Source: Leptodontidium sp. MPI-SDFR-AT-0119
Taxonomy: Eukaryota; Ascomycota; Leotiomycetes; Helotiales; Leptodontidiaceae
Length of the DNA stretch: 64,000 nt
Direction: 5' to 3'
Assembly: GCA_020726505.1 (NCBI GenBank)
Contig: JAHLEZ010000012.1
Coordinates: 1,426,001 to 1,490,000, forward strand
Both the position numbers and the translations under genes were made by a program. The notes beneath the pieces are model-generated. The model made no database searches. It worked only from the letters and a program-made list of their open reading frames with translations, and was not told the DNA's origin. This document shows, in pieces, positions 22,402-33,331 of this stretch (position 1 is its first letter; every line of letters begins with the position of its first letter).

Positions 22402-23498
22402 ATGCGTTCCTCCATTCTTCTCTTTGCAACTGGCCTGACATCCGTCCTTGCTGTGGTATGTTTCCCGTGTTTTCAAAAGGCATTCAGCAGTCTGACACTC
22501 AGCAGCCAGCACCACAAGCCTCTGGAACTCTGGGACTTGGTGAACAATGCTCGAGCTCAGCACAGTGTGCCAACGGAGCAGACTGCTACTCCACCAACTC
22601 CGGCCTGATCACTGTCTGTGGCAACTTCCAAGCTTCATGCAGCTCCAACGACCAATGCGCGTACAATACCTGCGAGAACGGCCTGTGTAACGGATTCATC
22701 CCCTCAACAACCACGACCTCGAGCGCCCAAGCTACCGGAACACCCCCGATAGTTTACCTCCCACTCGGTGCAGACTGTAATCCGAATTCGACACCATGTG
22801 CCAACGGCTCGAATTGCTATGCAACGAACTCGATGCTGCAGCCTAGATGTGGAAATTTCCAAGCAAGCTGCTCCAATGACTCTCAGTGCGCTTTCAACAC
22901 TTGCCAGAACGGATTCTGCAACGGTTTCATTGCCTCAATTACCACGACAGAAAGCACTCAATCCGCCGGTAGCACCAGACCCACCAGCGCCCAACCCTCC
23001 AGCACATCGACATCTGTCGCTCTGCCCCTCGGCGCAGACTGCAGCCCGGACTCCACTCCTTGCGCAAATGGCGCTCAATGCTATGCCACCAACTCGATGC
23101 TTCAACCTCGGTGCGGTAACTTCCAATCAGCATGCACTACCGATGCGCAGTGTGCATTCAACACTTGTAATCAAGGACTTTGCAACGGATTTCTTGCAAG
23201 CAGCAGCTCTTCGGCGGTCAGCATTACCTCGTCTGGGGTCACCTCTTCTACCCCAAGCGCTAGCTCTTCAGGAGGTACTTCTTCTGTCCAAAGCACAGCT
23301 GTCGTGGTAGCTACGCCTATTGTTACTGAGAGCAGTGTTGTGGTGACCACAGTCTCAGCTACTGGTCGTTCAACCTCAACATCAACTCCGACATCCTCGG
23401 CAGCGGCGCAGGTCAACACCAACGCCGCATCAGTATCCAAAAGTGGTCCGTTGGGACTCACAGTTGCTGGTGTTTTGGCAGTGATTGCCCTGGCATAA
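22402..23498 (+). CDS. Secreted GPI-anchored protein with three 8-cysteine repeats
   Basis: Exon 1 22402-22455 encodes the signal peptide MRSSILLFATGLTSVLAV. A 47-nt intron (22456-22502; donor GTATGT, branch CTGAC, acceptor CTCAG) leads to exon 2, 22503-23498; an acceptor 3 nt later is equally possible. Product about 349 aa. Three tandem units of about 55 residues each carry eight cysteines in the same spacing; key strings are CANGADCYSTNSG, CANGSNCYATNSMLQPRCGN and CANGAQCYATNSMLQPRCGN, each ending C-N-G-F. Ser/Thr-rich linkers separate the units. A long Ser/Thr/Val stalk follows, then a C-terminal hydrophobic tail SGPLGLTVAGVLAVIALA typical of GPI attachment. It should sit on the plasma membrane or wall. 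Units 2 and 3 are closer to each other than to unit 1, which suggests recent duplication. Function unknown; adhesin- or effector-like by build only. Confidence 0.85.
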
Positions 23499-24079
23499 GA
23501 ACCCGATCGTCATCACGTCGGAATTGGCGACGGGCTCACTTAATCCTTTCTCGGCATCCCTGGTACCTGGTAGCTACTGTATGGCAGACGATAAAGCGAA
23601 AGAAGAAGTATAATGTATAAATGAAAGAGATTTCGAAATGCTATGTCTCGCAAAAGTAGACTGCTGGTGTTCTGATAGATAGGTAAATATTCCGAATGTC
23701 ATCGCTGAGAGACATTCACGTAAGTGAGCCCAGCGATGCGAACGATGCGTCAAGTGAAGGGTCACTTTTCAGCCTCATCTCATCTCATTCACTCCGCCAG
23801 GTGCTTATTTACCCGATCATCTTATTTGTCCCGCTTTCCTGCTTCGATCCCAGATCTCAACAGCGATAAGAAGATGGCTTCTCTTCTCGGCTGGAAATCA
23901 TTTCAGGCTTACCTTCCACCAGATGAAGAACTGCACGTCGGCCATAGAGACCACCACCGAGCGGTCTGCGAACATGTTAACAATTGCAAGCTGGCTTTAC
24001 AATATGACCCACGTGTTAAAAAGCCAATTTAGCGTGCTGAGAATCCCACTTAGGCCAGGCCTCAAAGTGGCTATGTCGT
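23499..24079. other. Intergenic, possible far 3' debris of the dioxygenase relic
   Basis: 3' flank of the GPI-protein gene. A plus-strand frame with MASLLGWKSFQAYLPPDEEL occurs near 23874-24032 but has no supporting context. No dioxygenase C-terminal half could be found here, so it seems deleted. Confidence 0.4.
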
Positions 24080-24885
24080 TGTTAAACTTGCGACGGAAAC
24101 GGAAGCCCATTTACACTATGGGAAGATATTCGCAGCACGAACATGGAGAGCATATTTCCATAATCGGTGTGAAAAGGCTGCGTACATTTAGCTAGGACCA
24201 AGTATTCGCCGATGCTATAGATGTACCTACAAGCTTGATATTGGTGTATGGGGCGACAGACAGGCTGCCAGGAGTAATTGAACTCAGATCTCGAATGTGC
24301 ACTAAGTAGATGGCTCAGTTCTGCCATGCATTTGCCTCCCCAGGCTCAGAGCCAGCACCTAAGATCTTTCCACCAGCTTGATATCCTCTCTTTCCAGACA
24401 TGTGAGAAGACAAGCCAGTAAAGATAACGACATATCACGTTCTCCAATCGCGTGAGCTTGTCAGGATCTAGTCCTCGGAAGAGAACTACGCCACAATCTC
24501 CATGAAACTGCCTGCGTTTATCTGCAAGCTCCCGGGACAGCGAGGGCAATGGGGATGTTGCTTGATTTATACTTGAAAGCGGTTGGCCACTGGTTCGGAT
24601 CAAAGTCAGCAAGTAAGTTGATGAACTGTGGATATGCTGATCGATGAAATTCTTAGCTGCCAATGCGATCTCCTCACGATACTCCGACAGACTGAACATG
24701 TAGGAGCTTCCTAGCTGCTGAGGAATCTATGCAGCACAATCAACGACCCGCTCAGGAAAGCCTTCTGGTAACTTCCCGGACCGCTCGATGAAGCTATGGC
24801 TGTGCTGAAGAGTTCTGTATGCCGTGACGTCGGGATCATAGGTCGTAACATACTCGACAGCATCCTCTTGCGCAACCACGGGCAT
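24080..24885 (-). pseudogene. Decayed TauD/TfdA-like 2-oxoglutarate dioxygenase gene
   Basis: Minus-strand homology to fungal TauD-type proteins in pieces. From the ATG at 24883-24885 (MPVVAQEDAVEYVTTYDPD) the frame reaches GKLPEGFPERVVDCAA and hits TAG at about 24728-24730. It then continues in the same frame as IPQQLGSSYMFSLSEYREEI, PLPSLSRELADKRRQFHG and GVVLFRGLDPDK. The TAG stands where the family usually has Trp (TGG), a G-to-A change. After that the match moves between frames (HMSGKRGYQAGGKILG; HIRDLSSITPGS) and reaches the iron-binding His-x-Asp strand as QPFHTDYGNMLSMF near 24165. The distal His and Arg region is missing. Live members hydroxylate small substrates using Fe(II) and 2-oxoglutarate; this copy cannot. 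Confidence 0.7.
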
Positions 24886-25903
24886 GATGATACGGACTAT
24901 ACACACCCCGAATAGGTGAATAGGCAGCCACCAACTGCAAATCAAATGAGAACCTAGCAGCCCGCAAATGGCAACTGAATGAAGCGGAATTTACAGTGAG
25001 GAAAAGAGGTGGACATGGAGCTGGGATGGGACAAGACAGGTGGACAGATCAGAGAAAGCAAACAACCTGACTTGAACGTTTATAAACAGGATTCATACAC
25101 ATGTGTCAGGCTCCCACTCGTCCTGCAGTACGCAGCCATACGGTGCTGCTGGAGAATAAGAATGCAGGACTCACGTCACTGTGTCGGCCCTTGTGTTCCT
25201 CGGTCCTCTTTCCTGCATTGTGATTGCTTGCTAGACCTTTGCTTCAGGACTCTAGACATTTGAATACTGACAGTGACTCATGTTTGTTCGAAAAGTTCTC
25301 AAAATACTTACATATCTTTGGAATTCGTCCCCAGCCCGGGCCCGTGCCTTGCAGCTCCGGATCTTCAATCTGCTTAGTCAACAATCCAAAAGCCAAGTAG
25401 CCTACTAACTAAGGGTATAGTTGTCCAAGGATCAGTCTATACAAGAAAAAAACCCACAGAAGCAAGATTTGAAGATGCAGGCACCAGTCATCTCAATAAA
25501 GTAAATAAAAAGTAACGAGGGAGTCAAGAGATATAAGCAATGAGTCCGTACCCACCATGACGCCCCCGCCCTCGGCCGCCCTGCAGCTGCGTTAGTGTCC
25601 GTCCAAGCCTAAAGCGCCAGTAGCTGCCCTGTGTGAAAACTTAATACAGTGGAGATTTCGAAAACGGACCAAACTCTAATAGTCGGTCCTCCTCAAATAA
25701 CTCAAGAAATATGGAGTCGTGAATGCGTTGTTGTATTATCTAGGAGTGTTGAGGCTACAGCTAAGAATAGGGGCTCAAACATATGGTCTGTGCGTCAACT
25801 ACCTGTGTGAATGTGCCGGCTCCGATTAGCGAGCCCCGAGCTAAATCAATAAATAACCTACGCCCAGCTCCACTTCACCTCCAGCACTTGTTCTACGTCC
25901 TCG
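24886..25903. other. Divergent intergenic region, no gene seen
   Basis: Separates the dead dioxygenase (-) from the membrane-anchored gene (+). No coding frame or RNA gene recognised. Confidence 0.5.
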
Positions 25904-28077
25904 ATGGATTCCAACTCCATCCCCAACAACTATCCGCGTCCAGGTTGGTCTGTCCAGCGACAGCAGCCCTGCGTCATGTTCCTGCTTTTGTCGACCACAT
26001 TCCTGACACTATGCTATATCCCCATTTGGTGGTGGAGCACACAGCCGCCTACCCTACATGGCGGCAACCGGTTCAACGCCAGAGCTACTACTAGATGCCA
26101 TACCTTCCCCGCAGACTGCGAAACCACAGCCCCCTTCATATTCGACAGCATCTATTCTTTGGCAAAGCAATGGCCGAACACATACGCCCCGAATGGCCAC
26201 TCGATTGTGCCTGCGACTTTCCCACGCAATGTGCCGCTATATCACGCCAACCGTGACCATGGTACGATGAAGAAGCCTACATGGTTTGCATTCGATGTGT
26301 GAGTCATTCTCGAAGAGCAAGTCCCCCCGGCGTGCAACTCTGACGTCTGTCTTAGTGAAATGTCGATGGGCATCTACGGCAGTGCTGGAGTCACGTTTCT
26401 GCACACTGCGATCCCTTCAAGACCCCTGAGTCTCCTTTACTTCGATAGAGAATCGGCAACTCTCACAGCTTCGGGATCTTTAGATAGCCAGACTGCAGTC
26501 CTTCGTCGACATATCGAATTATACCCCACGGACGATTTCACCTTCGATGAGCATGCTCGTGGCCAGGAGCTCTGCGCTCTGGCCAAAGATCTCAAAATTG
26601 ATGGCTTCATGAGGATGAATGCGGGTTTCGAGGTGATAATTTGCGATGCATTGTCGTCTGGAATACGGGAGGTGCATGTGAGTAATGTCACTGTGCCAGG
26701 GAACTACATCTGGGAAAATGACCCGAATATTCCTCGCGACCCGACTCGACAACCCCCTCTAGGATTCGGCAACACATTTTCGGAGGAATACGCTTGGGAT
26801 TGGGTCAGGAGCGGAGCGTGGCATTATGGATCGTTTGGTAACAGTGGCGGTACCCTTCGGGAGGATAGGGTCAGCCTTGATCTTTGCGGAATGGTCACCT
26901 TTTACGACCCCCTTCTTCAGAGCCTCTCTGGAAAGCACATAGGTGGGATTAGAGGAAAAGACAAGTACGAAAATGGATGGGGGCTTCGCAGGGTCACAGG
27001 CTACTTGACATTAGCACCACGGATGCCAATACTGTTCGAGCTTGGGTCAAGCAAGTTCTTCACCGTCACGGCAAGACGTCTCTTTTTGAGAAGTTCAAGA
27101 GATTATTCTGGTCTCCGTTGAAGTGTTCCGACACCAACTGGCAGCTGATTACAGAAGTGATCACCAATTCCCACCGCAGCCGTGCCGTGGAGATCGGGGA
27201 AATATTTCGACAGGTACAGGCTGGACAACTTAGCGTCAGCAAAGCTATGGTTCGAATTCACCAACTCAGCCACAATGTTCTTTCGCCGTTTTTCCAGTAC
27301 CCGCAAGCTGGTGTTCTTACTCTCGTCGAAACCAAGCAAACCACCATCTCGCGCTGCTCCTCGCTATTCACTTCTCATGGTACGTAAGGGGGTTGACAGT
27401 GGGTCTCGCCATCCCCCATGTATTGTGCTTTAACGTTTAAGGAAATTTATGGAGAAAATTCTAGAATTCTAGATTGTTGATTGGAAGGATAGCCGTACTG
27501 CCTTACAAGGGAGGGCGAGACCCACTGTCAACCCCCTTCCGTACAACAGACTCGTTAAATAATTTCGAGGGCTTGTTGAAAGATTCCATCCATATCGTCA
27601 TGGATAGACTTTGTCACTGGGAGTGGGACCTCCTCGAGTGGAGCGAGAACTACACTACCGACATTTCCAGAAGCCCTGAACGTTTGCCCCATCATACTGT
27701 AGGAGAGCCAAGTTCTGAGGAAATTGGCCGTTATGCTGCTGAAACAGATCGGGTCTTAGCTTGGCTGGGTTGGTCGAACTGGGTCGACTGCCCCGTCAAG
27801 TGCTCTATCGAGGTATTTCTAACACTCCCTCAAATACAATTCCACTAACGTTCTTCAGGAAATTTGCTATATCCCAATGTGGCCTGTCGTATATTCTAAT
27901 GGTACTCGACAAGGAAGCATCTACGCGGGTAGCCAGTTGACAAAGCAAGAAGAAGAGTACTTCTGGTCGCCCAAGTGTGTCAGTCGTGAGATGTGGGCTA
28001 AAGCTGGGGGCAGAGGTCGAGATCCAGAACATCAATTCCCCGATATCCCTGGGAATGTTGGAGATGATGATCACTAG
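25904..28077 (+). CDS. Membrane-anchored protein of unknown function, frame broken and element-interrupted
   Basis: Exon 1 25904-26298 joins over a 57-nt intron (26299-26355) to exon 2, giving WFAFDVEMSMGIYGSAGV. Residues about 23-45 are a signal-anchor (CVMFLLLSTTFLTLCYIPIWWW); the rest is predicted extracellular, with NPxD and W-rich strings (EEYAWDWVRSGAWHYGSFG, DKYENGWGLRR). Near 26985-27010 the natural text moves to another frame (HRLLDISTTDANTVRAWVKQ), consistent with a 1-nt loss. A 157-bp inverted-repeat element interrupts the frame at 27384. The frame then continues through RTTDSLNNFEGLLKDSIHIV and WLGWSNWVDCPVKC to a last 46-nt intron (27813-27858) and the exon EICYIPMWPV...GDDDH. 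The family is a recurring Pezizomycotina one with the CYIPMWPV ending; function unknown. Probably a pseudogene or mis-sequenced at the first break. Confidence 0.65.
27380..27544. mobile_element. MITE-like element, 157 bp, with 4-bp target duplication
   Basis: The element spans 27384-27540. Its ends form inverted repeats: 27384-27410 matches the reverse complement of 27514-27540 with one mismatch (second base). The 4-bp word GTAC flanks both sides (27380-27383 and 27541-27544), as expected of a target-site duplication. It has no coding capacity. Deleting it with one GTAC copy rejoins the host reading frame exactly (TSHG|TTDSLNN), so it entered a coding exon. Its left end begins GTAAGG, a good 5' splice site; see the corresponding finding. 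No second copy was seen in the window. Confidence 0.8.
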
Positions 28078-28654
28078 AAATGCGAGCGAAGGCACTCGAT
28101 GTTTTCTAATTTTTAATTGATACCCCCCATGAACAGAAAATGCCGCAGTGCTTTACTTCTCGAGTAAACCGGTGCACTTCGTGCCATGTATTCAACCAAT
28201 AAGTATTGCTCTAATTTCAATGCTCTCTCCCGCTTTAGAATTTCTGCGCTGACGGTGTGATCAACGAATGCTGAATGTGCACAAACTACAACAGGTCAGT
28301 CATCTAAATTGAAGAATACTTGGCGGGCAGAAACTTGTACTTCGCTTCGCAGTCTTTGGTGTCATACATAGAGTTTGAACACTACAGTCTCGTTGGGTGA
28401 CATTCCTTCTTGTAATACCAACGATGTTGTGTGTTATATTTGACCCCAAAAGACTCATCACAGTAATGAGGGAACAAAACGTCAGTTGGAACCAGGTCTT
28501 CATTAGCCATTGTCCGCGCTGTGCGTCAAACAGAGCAAGTGGGTGAGTGATCTTGCTCAGTGCAATTGATTGGCCGCCAAACACTGATCATGCATGCTAT
28601 CACAGTCAGATATTTAGATTTGTTCCTACTTCAGAATAGTTTCGCAGATCTTAC
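28078..28654. other. Intergenic, no gene seen
   Basis: 3' flank of the membrane-anchored gene. Only short random-looking frames. Confidence 0.5.
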
Positions 28655-29308
28655 TTGATGTACCGGAAGCGGGCCCTGCTGAATCTGATCGGACTCGGTC
28701 CTCGTTCTGATGCTCGAGTTCGGTGTTATGTCTTCTCATTTTTCAGACTCGCCCATACTGATCTGGGTAGCGGGTTCATACCACAATTCACTCTTGTGAA
28801 TGGATTCGTCCATTGTATGTCATCTCTTCTCCCTTCTTTGCGGCGGAATCATCTATTCGACACCCACAGAGCGGCGCAGGAAAGAAGGCGGGGATGTAAG
28901 TGTAAACATACACCATCTCGTAGCCGACCTACTCCAAGAGCCATTGCCCGACAAACAGTCACCTATTTCTACCTTGGAATCGTAGCGGCTCCACAGTGGG
29001 AGTCACCGGAAGCCAAAACCAGTTACTTCAAAAGCATACAGCTCTACAAAAAATATCTAGACCAGGAACATCCAAATTGTATAAGGGCGGCAATCCAACT
29101 GCCCAAGATACTCGATATTGGTGGGGTTGAGTCCGCGATATGGCTCCCGATGGTAAATGAAGCTCTCCCAGGCTTACATGAAAACTGCTGCGTGAAATCC
29201 CATCCTCGAATCCCTCACCCTGCCTATTATTCAAAGCTCTACTTTCTCAGACAGCTGGTCTCCGAGCGATGGACTGCTGTGGGGTGGATCGACTCGCATG
29301 AGATGTAG
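28655..29308 (+). CDS. Doubtful 217-codon open frame
   Basis: The longest frame of this stretch. The first half (LGPRSDARVRCYVFSFFRLA) and the last part (FKSIQLYKKYLDQEHPNCIR, WLPMVNEALPGLHENC) have moderately natural composition, the middle (RRRGCKCKHTPSRSRPTPRA) does not. A potential intron with donor GTATGT near 28813 and acceptor CACAG near 28870 would remove part of the middle. No family recognised and no context to support it; could be a relic. Confidence 0.2.
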   Translation: MMYRKRALLNLIGLGPRSDARVRCYVFSFFRLAHTDLGSGFIPQFTLVNGFVHCMSSLLPSLRRNHLFDTHRAAQERRRGCKCKHTPSRSRPTPRAIARQTVTYFYLGIVAAPQWESPEAKTSYFKSIQLYKKYLDQEHPNCIRAAIQLPKILDIGGVESAIWLPMVNEALPGLHENCCVKSHPRIPHPAYYSKLYFLRQLVSERWTAVGWIDSHEM

Positions 29309-31273
29309 ACGCGCATGAGGGTATGTTGACTAGGTGAAGAGTTAAGTGGTTCTGCTTCTATTCGTCATTGTCATGAGCAACCGCTATTTTCTGACAGAGT
29401 TTTACTCATTGTGGGAAGGATACTTTCGTGTTCTATTTTGGCGTGTTTTGAAAGTACTGACGCGCTTAGATGAAGGTGAGGACTTGATTGAGTACAATGC
29501 GAGTTGGAGGAGGAAGTCTTTATAGGTAGTGCAAGTAACTCTGGAGGGAACCAGAAGAGAATTTTGAATGGTCACAGCGCAGTCGTGAATTTCTTTCTTT
29601 CATTCGTTGTTGTTCTAGATGTGTGGAAAGTCGTTCCCAAAGGGTCGTGCCTGAACCTAGTCGACTTGCGTGTCACCGAGGAAGACTCAATGCTTGTGCT
29701 GTCTCAGCTGTAGGCGTAAAGATACTTACACCGAAGTCGGTGTGCCGTTGAAAGTTTCTGTTTCGTTTCTATGCTTCTTTCTCTACGCCCTGTCGTCATG
29801 TATTTACCTGTGGATTAGAGGCTACATTTGATTCAGGTGCCTTGCACACGCCAAGCAAAGGCTGCAGTGACAGTGAGCGTCCGTTTAAGCCTTAGAGGCG
29901 GTCATGACTCTTTTGGACAGACATTTATTGATCTTGTTACCTGCAGCCTGCGTCAGTTGTTCGGGCCAAGTAAATCACACACCACACCTTCAGATAAGCA
30001 TCAGTTATGGGGTCTCCACGACCATGCTTTCACACAACCAACTTTAATCTTCGGTTTCTCAATTCCTTGCATCCATTCACGAAAAGAATATTTCCATCTT
30101 ACGAGTCTATGTACAATTATTAAAACTCCGCCCGGACCGCGTAACAAATCCCGACTATCTGATTGGCTAATGTTCAAGTGTTTACGAGTTTTCTCGTGAG
30201 AACCGGGTCTCTCCGACCCATGCTGACCACCCTTTCTTCTTGCATGTATATTAAGATGAATAAGAAAAAGTCCGAGATTGCCGAAATGGTCCCTGCATCC
30301 CCTATGTAAAGAGACCAAAAGCAGGTTTATTTACGATTATATAATAGCCCTCTCACGCTCCTTCGCATTCCCACGAGTTTACGAGGTGTGGTGGCTTCGC
30401 CAAGTCAGTGATGCACGTGAGGCACACTCTCTCCCCCGTCTGACCGGCGAACTCCTCATCTTGTCTCAGCGAATTCATCACCACTTCTTCGTCACAACCC
30501 TCAAGCGACGGTGACCATCCCGGGCATCGAAAGCTTCCGCGGTGCGGGGAAGAATCCGATCCGCCTTATTGGGCATTGGGGTAGGCCGTCCAGTCACACC
30601 TAGAATGCGGCTGATGTGGCTTCAGAGTCGTTCTCGTCACCGGACAGGCTGCCACCAGAATGCAGCCAGCCAGTGCAAATGCCCCTGCAGGATGCATCCA
30701 TCTCACGCCCTGCCCTCTCCCATCTACTAAGACAGAGCAAGTACAGTCACCCACACTCACACTCACACTCACATCCCCCACACCCATAGGCTCATTTCGT
30801 GTTGCTTTCTCGTTCTTTCCCATTCTGTTTGACTCTTTCCTGCTTTAGTTGACAGTATTACTTGGCTTTTTTGATCTTTCTCCAAGTTTTAGCGAGGCAA
30901 CAATGAGTGAGGGGTGTGTCTTACATCTCCAAGGGGGCGCACCCAGTATGATTCATAATCTTTCCACACGCGGTCGCCGAAGGAGGCGCATGGCGCCTTT
31001 ATGATGGCAGCCTTCAAGCAAGGCTCCTGGTGTGTGTGACTACTATTTATCTCCTCACGCTCCCCTTGAATTGTCCACTCTTTTCTCTCAGAACTTCACG
31101 AGACACACATCACCTGCATCACACACACTCGTTTCTCAGTCCCAATAAATTAAAAGATCAATCTCCCCACACATATACACACATCCAGACCGGCCGTGAG
31201 CCGGGCTTTCAAAGCCGCACAACAGAAAGCGACAACAACACCAACCAGAGAGAAGGGTGGATTTATATCCAAG
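29309..31273. other. Gene-free stretch of about 2 kb
   Basis: No supported gene. The right end holds the promoter and leader of the acidic protein gene; a CACTCA/CACA simple repeat lies at about 30750-30775 and CA-rich tracts at 31100-31180. Confidence 0.5.
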
Positions 31274-31996
31274 ATGCCTATCCATGAGCTTCAGCGGAGG
31301 GACTCTTGGCCTCCAACTGTCGTACGCATCCGCGACGACGAGACCGAAGACGACCCAATCGACGAGGACCCTTTCTCATTCTTCCTCACCTCCCCAGAAG
31401 ACATCGACGACTTCCTCGACGAGGACCTCTCAGCCGGCATCGAGACACCTGACTCATCACGCTCGCCAGTCAGGGAGATCTCACCTTCTGCGCTTCAACG
31501 CGCACCACTACCAGAAGAAGATTCGGATGAGGAGGATGACGACAGTTTCGGTCTTGCAATGCCACTCTCACTGAAAGACTTCACGCGCAATCACAGTTCG
31601 TCAAGCGGTCGCAAATCCCGAGCCGGTCAGCGAAATGATGACCTCAAAGGCCTCGGCATCGCGTTGCCGCCGAACGCGGAATTCTCGGCTTCGAGAGGAC
31701 GGGCGAAGGTGCGCTTGACGCCACCGTCGCGCAATGGAAGAGGTCGGGGTCAGACTAGGAGTCTCTCGGCGAGGAGACCACAGAGCTGGAGACTGCCGAG
31801 TCCGGATATCTATTCAATTCAGGAGGAGAGGGAGAGTGACGAGGATTTGAAGAAGGATGGAGATGCTGATGGGAAGGCCGATATCAATATGGTAATCTCG
31901 GCGAGTGCGCCAGCTAGCACGAAGATTGATCAGATGACGATGATGATTGAGGCGCCGAAGAAGAAGCCTAAGAAGAGGGTTCATTGGGCATTGTGA
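31274..31996 (+). CDS. Acidic, disordered 240-aa protein with C-terminal RVxW motif
   Basis: Single exon from the ATG at 31274 (context ccaagATGc, good for fungi) to the stop at 31994-31996; 240 aa. The N-terminus MPIHELQRRDSWPPTVVRIR is followed by an acidic run (DDETEDDPIDEDPF), a second acidic patch EEDSDEEDDDSFGLAMPLSL and RS/RG-rich basic segments. It ends KKKPKKRVHWAL. The last residues fit the RVxF/W docking motif for protein phosphatase 1 (basic residues, V-x-W). This suggests a PP1-binding regulator or inhibitor-like protein; that role is inference from one short motif. No globular domain, signal peptide or TM. Earlier in-frame codons up to 31196 lack an ATG. Confidence 0.75.
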   Translation: MPIHELQRRDSWPPTVVRIRDDETEDDPIDEDPFSFFLTSPEDIDDFLDEDLSAGIETPDSSRSPVREISPSALQRAPLPEEDSDEEDDDSFGLAMPLSLKDFTRNHSSSSGRKSRAGQRNDDLKGLGIALPPNAEFSASRGRAKVRLTPPSRNGRGRGQTRSLSARRPQSWRLPSPDIYSIQEERESDEDLKKDGDADGKADINMVISASAPASTKIDQMTMMIEAPKKKPKKRVHWAL

Positions 31997-33331
31997 TTTG
32001 AGATGTGAGAAGGAAGGATATGAAAGATATGAATTTGCATTGCTAGGAGTTGGGGGGAATGGGATTGCATCGTTTTTATTTCTTCTCCCTTTTTTTACTG
32101 TTGCATGGAGGCATGGATGGATGGCACGGGGATACTGATTCGCTATGTTGAAGGTTTCTTTGGGTGTACAATAGATTTCCGGTGCCTTTGGTCTGGATCG
32201 CAGATAACTTTTTATGGATGGATCGATGGGGAACTACGGGGATGAGGCAACATTATATGGCATGCATGGATTACTTACTCATTGATACTTGGCATTTATT
32301 CTCGCTGAATACAAACACACACACAAATTGCACACCTTTATCCTTCAAATGTTGATTTCTAAAGTAAATTTTGCTCCAGTTACTGTTTCCTGTACTTTAA
32401 CTTTTGATCCTGGCATCTCATTGACCATGAAGTACGACTAAATCTTAGGCTTGAAGATTTATCACCAGTAGGCGAGGCAACTATTTAGGAAACTCGCTGC
32501 ATATTTCCCCCCTGAAAAGCGGCATGCTGAGTATGCCATTTTTATTTCTGCCATAACTATAGAGAGAAGAATTGGTTTAATTCTAATTATGAACGCCCAG
32601 AGAGGAGTGTGTGGAAAATGGAAGAAGATAGCCATTTTTCACCTAACCCGTCCGTCCCAACACAGCACAACCAACCTTCAACACATTGCACACCTCATCA
32701 TCTTAATTACATCTGCACCCTGTCGAATCAACTCCTTGCATTTCCACAGTAAGCTTCCACGATATATCAAATGTCTTGTTAGAATAATGAAATACCCCGC
32801 ACTTACTCACCCAACCTAAGCCTTCCTTCCGCCTTGTCCTTTCCCCTCAATCTAAGTTGGCAGCTCGCGAATCTAATCTCGCTTCAAGCGGGTTGATGCG
32901 GAGCCGATGAAATTACAGGGTGGTTTGAGGGTTTGAGGTCGGGCTTACAGGGTCGAACTCGCTAAAGTTACAGGGCTGAAAACATTGAAACGAATCCTCG
33001 GGGCTTCGAATTGTTTAAAAGATTGTTTACATACAAAAGAAACGTCAATGAAAATGGGTTTAAATATAAGTTTGTTAAGTTAAGTTGCAACCCCCTTTGC
33101 CACAGAGGTGTTGTAATATGCACTAAGGTACTTCTAGGCAGTTAGTTGTTTCACGTAAATGGTTGGCTGGGGAACTCTGCTAGCGCTGATGTGCAACTTG
33201 ATTAACAGCATCTCGCGCGTATCTAAGGTTCCTCCTCAACACCACTCAATCATTTCTTCCCTGAATGGAAACTTAATTTGTTTGTTGCTATCGGCAACCT
33301 TTCTTCAGGCGCAAGCACTCCCTTATTAACT
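31997..33331. other. Intergenic, no gene seen
   Basis: 3' flank of the acidic protein gene and promoter of the HET gene. AT-rich between about 32330 and 32600. No supported coding frame. Confidence 0.5.

Noticed and set aside
24082..24327. 81-codon minus frame considered as an independent small gene
   Set aside because: It contains the QPFHTDYGNMLS strand and is explained as part of the dioxygenase relic.
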